From Urechis unicinctus (taxonomy: Eukaryota > Annelida > Polychaeta > Xenopneusta > Urechidae), in contig CM067348.1 in NCBI GenBank assembly GCA_034190875.2, forward strand, positions 11,107,346-11,171,345: DNA of 64,000 nt, written 5' to 3'. A model generated the notes under the pieces. That model was not told where the DNA came from and searched no databases. It saw only the letters and a program-made list of their open reading frames with translations. The position numbers were made by a program, and so were the translations under genes. Within the stretch, counting starts at the first letter, position 1, and each line of letters opens with the position of its first letter. Positions 24,299 to 36,233 of the stretch are shown one piece after another.

Positions 24299-25168
24299 AT
24301 GGTTGTTTCAGTAATGTACTATTGCGGAGAATGCAACCTGCAATGGCCCAGCAAGCGGGCCTTGCGGTTCCACAAGGCCAGTGTTCACAGGGAAACCATG
24401 ACCTGTTGGCATGGGTGTGGCTTCCGTCTTCCCTTTGGAGAAGGGAAGAAAATGAAAAAGCATATCACCCAACATCATCCGCTGATTGACAAAAGAGACA
24501 GGTCCTGTCAAATAAGGAAGAGACAGGTTGGGGGGAGGAAAGGGACGCCCCCACCTAACTTATCGTTGGCGTCAAATTCTCAACCCCCAACGCCATCTCT
24601 CACCACAAACTCAGAGCAAGGCTCTAGGCCTTCGGAATTTTCTATAAATCGGGAAGACGAGTTGGGTTTCGCACCATCAGAAGGGCAGTCCAAGGATGCC
24701 CTTAAGCAGGTTAAATATAAGACAGTTGACCAGGAAGGCTCAAGGGTATACAAGCCAAACATGACTCGGGAAATGATGACCCAAAATTCAGAGGCCTCCC
24801 CGGCCTGTCAAGGGAAAAATCATATACACTCAAATGCAGTTGCATCAAAAGAAGCAGCATCCTGGATGCCTATACCCTTGGAGCCTGTGGGAATTCCAGT
24901 GCTTGACCGATGGAGTGACTCTAGGCTCTTCTTTCTCGGGGCGCCATCTCTGACTCATCAATCCTCCACTGCCAGTTTACTCCGGGGATTCCGTCGGGAG
25001 GCTAGGAAGCAGAACCCCCAACTCTCCTTCCACGAGGATTCGCCTGGAGCCATCCTTCGCGTCGAAAGGGCCACCTTACCAAACGGGACTATGTACGAGC
25101 TGCAGTCGACCTGGATCCCTCGGCCTGAGACCAGGACAAGAAGAACCAAGTCTACACAGACGCAGTGA
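24299..25168 (+). CDS. Extra ORF after pol, C2H2-like, unknown role
   Basis: 289 codons between integrase and the 3' LTR. The start contains two zinc-finger-like stretches: CGECNLQWPSKRALRFHKAS followed by VH (C-x2-C-x12-H-x4-H), and a second Cys/His set ending KKHITQHH. The rest is basic and low in recognisable features. There is no signal peptide or membrane segment, so it is not an envelope protein. It may bind nucleic acid. It probably belongs to the element, given its position inside the LTRs. Confidence 0.6.
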   Translation: MVVSVMYYCGECNLQWPSKRALRFHKASVHRETMTCWHGCGFRLPFGEGKKMKKHITQHHPLIDKRDRSCQIRKRQVGGRKGTPPPNLSLASNSQPPTPSLTTNSEQGSRPSEFSINREDELGFAPSEGQSKDALKQVKYKTVDQEGSRVYKPNMTREMMTQNSEASPACQGKNHIHSNAVASKEAASWMPIPLEPVGIPVLDRWSDSRLFFLGAPSLTHQSSTASLLRGFRREARKQNPQLSFHEDSPGAILRVERATLPNGTMYELQSTWIPRPETRTRRTKSTQTQ

Positions 25169-25460
25169 TTTTCTTCTTTGAGGTATTTTGTTTTGTAACC
25201 ATGTTGATTATTTTTATATCATACTAGTCAAAAGTAATTTTGTTGCGCATATTGATTTATTTTGTTTTGTATTATTCATTTTGGTACCTCAGGTATTTTT
25301 GCTATGTAACCAGGTTGTGTTCGTAAGATTGTTTTCTTTCATGTTTCAATACTGCTGGGTACATTACTTATATCATACTTGTCAAAGGTATTTTTGGTCT
25401 ACATATTTTCAAAATATTGTTTTGCATTGTCAGTGATGTCTGTTTGGGACAAACAGGTTT

Positions 25461-25474
25461 TAAAGGGAGGACAG
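25461..25474 (+). promoter_or_regulatory. Polypurine tract of the LTR element
   Basis: AAAGGGAGGACAG directly precedes the 3' LTR, the expected place for plus-strand priming. Confidence 0.6.
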
Positions 25475-26247
25475 TGTGACGCACACGGCTTTAGCATATT
25501 TTGGATTACCGTTTGTGCGGCTGTACCTGCATTTTTTTATGAGTATGTATTTTTTATTGGTAAAGGTTCATAGGTGGGTTGCTTTATCTATTTCGCTATT
25601 TAATGTGTTTTGCCAACTTATTCTGTTGTTTTGATTGTATTAACGTTAATATTTGTCGTTGTTATAGTGTGGTCACGTGACCCACTCAAAGCGTATTTAA
25701 GCTGGTGCATGAGCCCGCTGGAGGCAGATCACATGGCCGTGGTTGCTAAAAGCGACTTAAATTTGAAAAAAACAAACAACAAAGCTGGAGGCAGATTCCG
25801 ATTAGTCGGTCTCCGAGCAAGTTGGAGAAACCTCATCACCCTCTGATTAGTCGTATGATCCAAGCGTTTGTGTTAATCTGTTAAGTTGGAATAACTTAGC
25901 TTGTGGTTAGTACCATTTGTGGTACTGAAGTTGTGGGTGCCGTTGTTCGTATTAGTTGCGGTTTGGACCTGTTAATTTGCATTGTTTAGTATTCGGGTTT
26001 TGGCGCCAAATCTAGAGGGCGTCGTTAACTTGGTCGCTGGTGTTGCGAATTTTGTTGGAATCATTAACTTGTGTGGCGTTAGAGTAGAACAAAACTTGTT
26101 TTTACACTAAATGTTACGGTTCTTTCACACGGTTGAACTATTCACGGTCGTTCACTTGTTTAAGGTAACGTTGGTTGCAAACTAGAGATCCACGGTATAC
26201 ACCGGGCGCTGCAATAGCGGCAGCAATCAGTCAGGGTTCACGCTACA
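25475..26247 (+). repeat. 3' LTR (773 bp)
   Basis: Starts TGTGACGC and ends CGCTACA, followed by ATAA. It carries an internal duplication of a GCTGGAGGCAGAT block that is single in the 5' LTR. Confidence 0.92.
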
Positions 26248-26312
26248 ATAACTAACCATGCGATAACTAACACATGTACATATATTTTCATGTATATTTA
26301 TAAATATATGTA

Positions 26313-28034
<1,722 letters not shown>

Positions 28035-28064
28035 GTTGTAGCTGTCAGAAGCCATTCCTATAGG

Positions 28065-31000
28065 ATGGATCTGTCGTCAGCCGGCACCATATTCTGTGAT
28101 GTGTGTGAGCGGATTGAGCCAAGAGAGGCCTTCACTTCATGTACAGTCTGTGCAGTGCATTTCTGCAGGGTCTGTCTTGACGATGTACACAGTCGGGGAC
28201 CATATCGAAGCCACCACATGGTGGCGCCACCAGCTCTGGCCAATCACATGACGCGGCTTTGTGAGACACACCAGGAACGAATCAAGTATTTCTGTCAGAC
28301 TTGCAGTGAGCTTCTGTGTAGTGAGTGCAAGTTAAGTAATGTGCATTCTCTACATAAGGTGGTCACTCAATCAGACGGGTTATCTTCCCTGAAGGTAAAC
28401 TGTGTTCCTTTAATCCTAGTTATTTTCAGTAGGAGCTGCATGGTTCATTTCTATGTGAAGACAATCTTAAATTAATCCATAGTTTAAACAGGTCTCCATG
28501 TGAGGTCACCTGTTGGCTAATCAGGAATTCTGACACTTGCCAACCATGCATCTTCTAATCTATTTTGATCTATCTTCTTGTGTTAATCTGTTAATTATCT
28601 GTGTTCTTGTGTGATATTGTTGGGGGCCACTGACTGTCATTTTGTATCATACAGAATGATGTGGTAAGTGCTCTGTGGAAGCTGACCCACACACAACCGC
28701 TCCCATTGGCCAGTGAGGGTGTTACAGATGACATGATTGGCTCATTGTCTGAGGTCATTGGGGATATTAAAACAGCTTCAGATGTAAGCCAAACATGATT
28801 CAGCTTTAGTATAGCTGTTAATCTTTTGTGTGTGTAATTTTATGCCGTTTGGACATTTATTGCTGTCAATTTTTAAAGTTAATTGTTCTATTTTACATAT
28901 CAAACAGCAATTTTTACCTGTTGAAAATTCATGATAATTGGTAATCATAATTTGTCTTCTTTGACTGTAACTATAGGGTGATCAATATTGGTTATATTTT
29001 TTCATTGTCAGAATGGTCTGGAACAATACACAGCTCATGTGGAAGACGTGATACAGGAACATCTGGATGCACTCGTTAACCTCCAGCAACACCTGACAGA
29101 CCTTGCTGCATTGGTGAGTAAATCTGTAGGTGAGGCTAGATGGCAGACAAAATGATTTGATTCGGTCAATTTGGTATTGATTTAGTATGACACCAAGTCT
29201 GGATGTATTTAGATGATGTAGAGTGTGTCACTTTGTGCTGTGTGCACGTGGAGAATTTAAACTTTGGTTATATATGCATTAAGTCTAAACTTCTGTGGCA
29301 TATTGTTCATTCATCCTCCAGGAAAGAGAAGATTTGGCAGACACACTAGATGTTATCCTAGCAGCGCTCAAGTCAAATGATGTCTACAAACTTCTGGATG
29401 TAAGTTAGCTACAAACATCTGGATGTAAATTAGCTTTAAACATCTGGATGTAAATTAGCTTCAAACTTCTGGATGTAAGTTAGCTACAAACATTATGATG
29501 TAAGTTAGCTACAAACTTCCGGATGTAAGTTAGCTACAAACTTCTGGATGATAATATATGTGTTGTGAATGTACAAACTTTGGGGTTGTGGTAAATGCAG
29601 CATCAGTAAATTTCACTTTGTATTAGCTTCAAACTTTATTGTAAATTAGCTACAAACTTCTGGATAGTTAGCTACATGCATCATGATGTAAGTTAGCTAA
29701 AACTTCTGGTGTAAGTTAGCTACAAACATTATGATGTAAGTTAGCTGCAAACTTGACTGCTCTTCTGATAATATATGTGTTGTGAATGTACGGTTGGGTT
29801 GTGGATGCAGCCAGTCATTTCATTGTATTGTTTGTTGTAGATATTCAAGCATCAAGGTCAAAAGTGAGTTCAACTGCCTTGACTGCTCCTGCACTTGACT
29901 AAGTTACTGCTAATACATGAAGCAATGTGGAACTTCTGAAGTTGCCTAATATTTATATTACAAGACATACACAGACAGTCAGTGGTATTCAGGTGTTGTA
30001 TTATCTGGTATGTTGGTCTTGTTGGGACATGTGGGGCATGTTGTACTGGTAGGTGGCACTTGTTAGGTATGTTGTAATGGTATGTGTTGCTTGTGGGGCA
30101 TGTTGTACTGGTAGGTGTGGCTCTCGTGGGGCATTTACTGGTATGTGGCTATCGTGGGGCATGTTGTACTGGTATGTGTGGCTCGTGGGGCATGTTGTAC
30201 TGGTATGTGTGGCTTTCGTGGGGCATGTACTGGTATGTGTGGCTTTCGTGGGGCATTTACTGGTATGTGGCTATCGTGGGGCATGTTGTACTGTTATGTG
30301 TGGACTGTAAGGCATGTTGTATGTGTGGCTCGTGGGGCATGTACTGTTATGTTTGGCTCTCGTGGGGCATGTTGTGCTGGTATGTGTGGCTCGTACGGCA
30401 TGTTGTACTGGTATGTGGCTCATGGGGAATGTTGTACTGGTATGTGTGGCTTATGGGGCATGTTGTGCTGGTATGTGTGGCTCATGGGGCATGTTGTACT
30501 GGTATATGTGGCTCGTGGAGCATGTTGTACTGGTATGTGTGGCTCGTGGGGCATGTTGTACTGGTATGTGTGGCTATCGTGGGGCATGTTGTACTGGTAT
30601 GTGTGGCTCATGGGGAATGTACTGGTATGTGTGGCTCATGGGGCATGTTGTACTGGTATGTGTGGCTCGTGGGGCATGTTGTACTGGTATGTGTGGCTCT
30701 TGGGGCATGTTGTACTGGTATCTGTGGCTTGTGTTGCATGTTGTAATGGTATGTGTGGCTCATGGGGCATGTTGTACTGATATGTGTGGCTCATGGGGAA
30801 CGTTGTTCTGGTATGGTCCAGGGTACGATTTGTTTGATGGCAAGTTTTCTTCATGTCATGAAATTGGTACCCTTGAAGTGGACCTCTTGTTTGTGATGGT
30901 GGTCAGGTTGCATGACCTTCAGCAGAACGTGAAGCGGGACCCGATTGGTGGATCCATCTGCTACGCTTACAACGCTCGCCATGCTGTGGATTCACTGAAG

Positions 31001-34000
31001 GTCAAGGTCGCTTACTCCCCAGTGACTGGTGGCCATGATATCCCTGAGTTTGATCAGGGTAAGCCTTTTTCAGGTGTCATGTTTTTTGCTGTTTTTATGG
31101 CTGTAAGTTGTATGTTTAAAGCTTGGATGATTAAACAGTTGAAACCAGCCAATAAACGCTGCATTTGGTAGTGAATGATATATGCACATATTGGATGTTG
31201 TCTGAATTATATGCAGTCAGATAGATTCCATCAGTATGGAGGTGTGAATTTGCATTTGCTCGATGTCCAACAGAAGCGCTTGAGACTCAGTCATCACATT
31301 GGGATCCTGGCACCAAAGAAGCCAATGAAACTCAACTGGATCCAGCAATGTTGCTGCAAAAAGACAAACCATTCTATCCTGTGGTCAGTGTGGAAACTAA
31401 TCTGTCTGGACGTAGTTGCCAAGTGACCTACCAGACAGTCACTGCCTGCCCAGAGAAGCAGCATTGGTCTTTAGAGGTGGGTATCAATGAGTGCAGTTAT
31501 AGTGCTAATTGCTAAATAGAAAAATGATGCTTTACTTAATCAATTTCAATAATTTCTTATCTGAACATTCTTAGTTTTACATGTCATAGAATCTCTTACT
31601 TCTTTGACTATGTACTCCAAGCCTTTAGCCAATTATTAACACCCTTTCTGTTACTGAAACATGAACTAAATAGTCCTACCCTGTCGTTAACTGAACCTTA
31701 AGCTAATATGTCTCGTCTTCTCTTAAGTTTACAAGGCACAATCATCATGCCACATTCACTGAGTGCACAACAATCATTATGCCACGTTCACGGAGGGCAT
31801 GACAATCATGCCACGTTCACGGAAGGCATGACAATTATGCCACGTTCACTGAGGGCATGACAATCATTATGCCACGTTCACTGAGGGCATGACAATCATG
31901 CCACGTTCACGGAAGGCATGACAATTATGCCACGTTCACTGAGGGCATGACAATCATTATGCCACGTTCACTGAGGGCATGACAATCATTATGCCACGTT
32001 CACTGAGGGCATGACAATCATTATGCCACGTTCACTGAGGGCATGACAATCATGCCACGTTCACGGAAGGCATGACAATTATGCCACGTTCACTGAGGGC
32101 ATGACAATCATTATGCCACGTTCACTGAGGGCATGACAATCATTATGCCACGTTCACTGAGGGCATGACAATCATTATGCCACGTTCACTGAGGGCATGA
32201 CAATCATTATGCCACTATCACTGAGGGCATGACAATCATTATGCCACGTTCACTGAGGGCATGACAATCATTATGCCACGTTCACTGAGGGCATGACAAT
32301 CATTATGCCACGTTCACTGAGGGCATGACAATCATTATGCCACTATCACTGAGGGCATGACAATCATTATGCCACGTTCACTGAGGGCATGACAATCATT
32401 ATGCCACGTTCACTGAGGGCATGACAATCATTATGCCACGTTCACTGAGGGCATGACAATCATTATGCCACGTTCACTGAGTGCGCGTTATCTCTGCTTC
32501 ACCTCGTCCTGTTTTCCGTTTCAGGAGATAAGGTTGGATGATTACAGACACGACCGAAAAGCACAGAAAGGTATTGTTATCTTTTATCACTAAGAAACAA
32601 ATACCCTGTTCTGGGACATAATTCCCTCCCTAACAATAGTGACTTCTCTTGCTCTTACGTAGACGGTTGTATCATATATTTCCAGTGAGGTTCAAGACAG
32701 AAAGCTGTGAAAATACAGATGATTGTAAGGTGGCTCCCTCTGTTGGTGGCTCCTACACTACCCCTGTTCCACGTGGTTGGATGCCAACTGGCCCCACTCC
32801 TCCATCACAGCATCCAGTCAGCCAGTACACCTCAGCAGGCTGCCGGCCTGATGAGCTCACATTTACAGCAACACCAGCAAGCTTTAGTTCATCTCCATTT
32901 GGGTCAAGTCAGCATCAGTTTGGCGCTGTCCCATTCAGTTCTGTGTCTGGGTCGTCTTGGCATGGTTCCACCCAGCAGAGATTTGGATTTAATTCATCTG
33001 GCTTTAACCCCAATCCATCAAGTTTTGGCACAAATCCACCAGGTGTCAGTTGTAATGTATCTGGTTTTGGCTCTAATCAATCAAGTTTTGGCACAAATCC
33101 ACAGAGTTTAGGTCATAATGCATCTGGTTTTGGCTCAAATCAAACTGGTTTTGTCCTGAATCCGACTGGATTTGGATCCAATACATCAGGTTATGGATCC
33201 AATCCATCAGGTTATGGATCCAATCCATCAGGTTTTGGATCCAATCCATCAGGTTATGGATCCAATCCATCAGGTTTTGGATCCAATCCATCAGGTTATG
33301 GATCCAATCCATCAGGTTTTGGATCCAATCCATCAGGTTATGGATCCAATCCATCAGGTTTGGGCTCAAATCCTTCGGGTTTTGGATCCAATCCATCAGG
33401 ATTTGGTTTTGCTCCATCAAAATTTGGCCATTCAGCAGCAGTGTTTAATTCGGCTCAATCAAGGTTCTGTTTGCGACCAGCAATCTTTGCTAGTTCTCCT
33501 TCATCTGGGATTACCACACCACACTCTTTATTTGGAGCTCCCCATTCAAGTGGTGTGCATCAAAACAGTCCTTTGATTGGAGATCCTTCCTTAACCCAAG
33601 GTTTCCCTTCCACCCTGGCTAATGCTGGTCAACAAAGCAACTCTTTGTTTGGGAGTACTCCTGCCACCCAATCAAATGCTGGTCATCAAAGAAAATCATT
33701 GTTTGGGAGTTCTCCTGCCACCCAATCAAATGCTGGTCAACAAAGCAAATCATTGTTTGGGAGTTCTCCTGCCATACAATCAAATGCTGGTCATCAAAGC
33801 AACTCTTTGTTTGGGGGTTATCCTGCCACCCAATCAAATGCTGGTCATCAAAGCCACTCATTGTTTGGGAGTTCTTCTGCCACCCAATCAAATGCTGGTC
33901 AACAAATCAACTCTTTGTTTGGTAGTCCTCAATCAAATGCTGGTCAACAAAGCAACTCTTTGTTTGGGAGTTCTCCTGCCATCCAATCAAATGCTGGTCA

Positions 34001-35663
34001 TCAAAGCCACTCATTGTTTGGGAGTTCTCCTGGCACCCAATCAAATGCTGGTCAACAAAGCAAGTCATTGTTTGGGAGTTCTCCTGGCACCCAATCAAAT
34101 GCTGGTCAACAAAGCAAGTCATTGTTTGGGAGTTCTCCTGTCGACCAATCCAATGCTTGTCAACAAAGCAACTCTTTGTTTGGAAGTTCTCCTGCCACCC
34201 AATCAAATGTTTGCCAACAAAGCAACTCTTTCTTTGGGAGTCCTCCTGCTACCCATTCCAATGCTGGTCAACAAAGCAACTCTTTGTTTGGGAGTTCTCC
34301 TGCCACCCAATCCAATGCTTGTCATCAAAGCAACTCTTTGTTTGGGAGTTCTCCTGCCACCCAATCGAATGCTGGTCAACAAAGCAACTCTTTGTTTGGG
34401 AGTTCTCCTGCCATCCATTCCAATGCTGGTCAACAAAGCAACTCTTTGTTTGGGGGTTCTCCTGCCATCCATTCCAATGCTGGTCAACAAAGCAACTCTT
34501 TGTTTGGGAGTTCTCCTGCCACCCAATCCAGTGCTTGTCAACAAAGCAACTCTTTGTTTGGGAGTTCTGCCACCCAATCAAATGCTGATCATCAAAGCAA
34601 CTCTTTGTTTGGGAGTTCTGCCACCCAATCAAATGCTGGTCAACAAAGCAACTCTTTGTTTGGGAGTTCTCCTGCCACCAAATCAAATGCTGATCATCAA
34701 AGCAACTCTTTGTTTGGGAGTTCTGCCACCCAATCAAATGCTGGTCAACAAAGCAACTCTTTGTTTGGGAGTTCTCCTGCCATCCATTCCAATGCTGGTC
34801 AACAAAGCAACTCTTTGTTTGGGGGTTCTCCTGCCATCCATTCCAATGTTGGTCAACAAAGCAACTCTTTGTTTGGGAGTTCTCCTGCCACCCAATCCAA
34901 TGCTTGTCAACAAAGCAACTCTTTGTTTGGGAGTTCTGCCACCCAATCAAATGCTGATCAACAAAGCAACTCTTTGTTTGGGAGTTCTCCTGCCACTGAA
35001 TCAAATGCTGGTCAACAAAGCAACTCTTTGTTTGGGAGTTCTCCTGCCACCCAATCCGAAACCGATCAACAAAACAAATCTTTCTTTGGTAGTCCTCAAT
35101 CAAATGCTGGTCAAGAAAGCAACTCTTTATCAAGCAGTTCTCCTAAATTGGTGCCAGCTAAGTCCCAGACTGAATCCTCCTCACTTGTTGTCCCAGTTAA
35201 AGCCGAACCTCTTGATGATGGCAACGTAAGGTCAACACAGTCCCCTGTTATAATATGCTCTGTAACCCCTGTCATGACCTATGTAAACACCATGACCCCT
35301 GCTTCCGTAACCTTTGCCTCAATGACCTCAGGTTCCTTGACCTCTGCCTCCATCACACAATGTTCCACAACTTCTGCTTCAATGACCCCCACTGCCATGA
35401 CCTCTACTGGCAGTCACCTGTCTGATTCTCTTTCACCAAGAGTTCTCGATGTGGGGTTTCTGCCCCAGCAGGTTGGCTTCGGTGCACTAGATGAACTCTC
35501 CTCCCAAACGTCCCACTCGCCTGGCCAGTTGCGGAGTGACCCCCGAATTCCTACTGAAACAGGATACGGGCTTCTCAACGAATTCATGCCTTTTCAAGCT
35601 GCCCAAAATCTCAATGAGGTTCCTCTAGAGGCAGGCTTTGGTGCTAGAAATGTTAATTGGTGA
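28065..35663 (+). CDS. Double B-box protein with long FG-repeat tail
   Basis: Coding exons: 28065-28394, 28655-28783, 29012-29113, 29322-29399, 29841-29863, 30907-31058, 31274-31476, 32525-32570, 32686-35663; every junction is in phase. The total is about 1350 residues. The first exon holds two B-box-like zinc modules (FCDVCERIEPREAF; CETHQERIKYFCQTC, CSECKLSNVHSLH) as in TRIM proteins, with no RING before them. Exons 2-5 are helical and probably coiled coil. The last exon has eleven GSNPSG(Y/F) heptads, then about 28 18-residue repeats containing SNSLFGSSPATQSNA, then a Ser/Thr-rich end. The dense FG dipeptides resemble nucleoporin FG domains, but this may be convergence through a coding minisatellite. 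The gene is convergent with TUBGCP3. The family is uncertain and no symbol is given. Confidence 0.85.
29383..29770. repeat. Minisatellite made from an exon-intron (donor) boundary
   Basis: The exon end CTACAAACTTCTGGAT followed by the donor GTAAGTTAG is the first unit of about ten ~25-bp copies that run into the intron. Several copies keep GGATGTAAGTTAG unchanged. Confidence 0.85.
30005..30815. repeat. ~31-bp intronic minisatellite (GGGGCATGTTGTACTGGTAT)
   Basis: About 26 units with core GGGGCATGTTGTACTGGTAT and GTGTGGCTCGT. The array ends about 90 bases before the exon at 30907. Three plus frames remain open through it, which is a property of the repeat. Confidence 0.93.
31745..32485. repeat. 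~32-bp intronic minisatellite (CACGTTCACTGAGGGCATGA)
   Basis: About 23 units with core CACGTTCACTGAGGGCATGA and CAATCATTATGC. Blocks of variant units recur, so it has evolved by block duplication. Confidence 0.94.
33172..33405 (+). repeat. Coding 21-bp repeat (GSNPSGY/F)
   Basis: Eleven in-frame copies of GGATCCAATCCATCAGGTTT or its TAT variant within the last B-box exon. Confidence 0.93.
33610..35120 (+). repeat. Coding 54-bp repeat (SLFGSSPATQSNAGQQSN)
   Basis: About 28 in-frame copies with core CAACTCTTTGTTTGGGAGTT. Some units lack two codons, and all length changes are multiples of three, so the frame is under constraint. Confidence 0.93.
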
Positions 35664-35979
35664 ACCCGATTAACTGGTCATTGGACCTGATCATGTTCTG
35701 ATGGTTTTCTTAACACAATTTGATAATGTAAAAATGGCTCTCGTGAAACCATTAATATTGTATATTTATTAATGATTATTACTCAGTCATATTTCCCAAA
35801 AAATCAATATGATTTAAAGACTGATGCTGGAAGTTAACAATAGATTAGAAATTGTAACAGGTGACCTTGAGTGATGTGACATTGGTATATCTAAAGCCAT
35901 ATGTGATAGCTTTGTGATTCGTATTGATCATAACGTAGCAGGCTGTCTGCATGATGCATTCAGTAGATTTTTGTTTTTT

Positions 35980-35985
35980 AATAAA
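35980..35985 (+). terminator. Polyadenylation signal of the B-box gene
   Basis: AATAAA, 317 bases after the stop codon. It is followed by a T-rich stretch. Confidence 0.6.
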
Positions 35986-36064
35986 ATAAGATTCTCCTCT
36001 GTCATTTTTTTACCATAAAGTAAAAACTTACTGCATTTAAGAACCCAACCATTAATGTTGGAGC

Positions 36065-36070
36065 TTTATT
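36065..36070 (-). terminator. Polyadenylation signal of TUBGCP3
   Basis: AATAAA on the minus strand, about 165 bases after the TUBGCP3 stop. It leaves only about 80 bases between the two convergent signals. Confidence 0.6.
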
Positions 36071-36233
36071 TATTTAAATCAACATACACTATCTATGAGG
36101 CACTTGTTAACAGTAGTAAGATAAGTACAGTTGACCGTTCACAGAGGTCACAGGTCGATCCATTATACATGCAGAGATTACTAATTCCATAATAAGGAGA
36201 CCAGTTGGAATATAACTCAGCTTGCTGTAAGAA

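Larger units (their letters stand above)
16493..26247 (+). mobile_element. Ty3/Gypsy-type LTR retrotransposon, broken
   Basis: The element begins TGTGACGCACACGG and ends CGCTACA, with the 4-bp target duplication ATAA on both sides. Order: 5' LTR, primer-site region, gag, pol (protease, RT, RNase H, integrase), an extra ORF, a purine tract, 3' LTR. The protease-RT-RNaseH-integrase order is that of Ty3/Gypsy. The two LTRs share long identical stretches but differ by a few percent plus indels, so the insertion is fairly young but not fresh. Gag and the extra ORF look open. Pol is broken about four or five times. No envelope gene is recognised. Confidence 0.93.

Noticed and set aside
30053-31171. 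Plus-strand ORFs of 220-285 codons over the 31-bp array
   Set aside because: Low-complexity repeat translation. The only real coding part is the 30907-31058 exon, read in its own frame.
33622-35229. 535-codon ORF in another frame of the FG exon, and 294 codons on the minus strand
   Set aside because: Shadows of the 54-bp coding repeat; the frame joined by splicing to the B-box exons is the FG frame.
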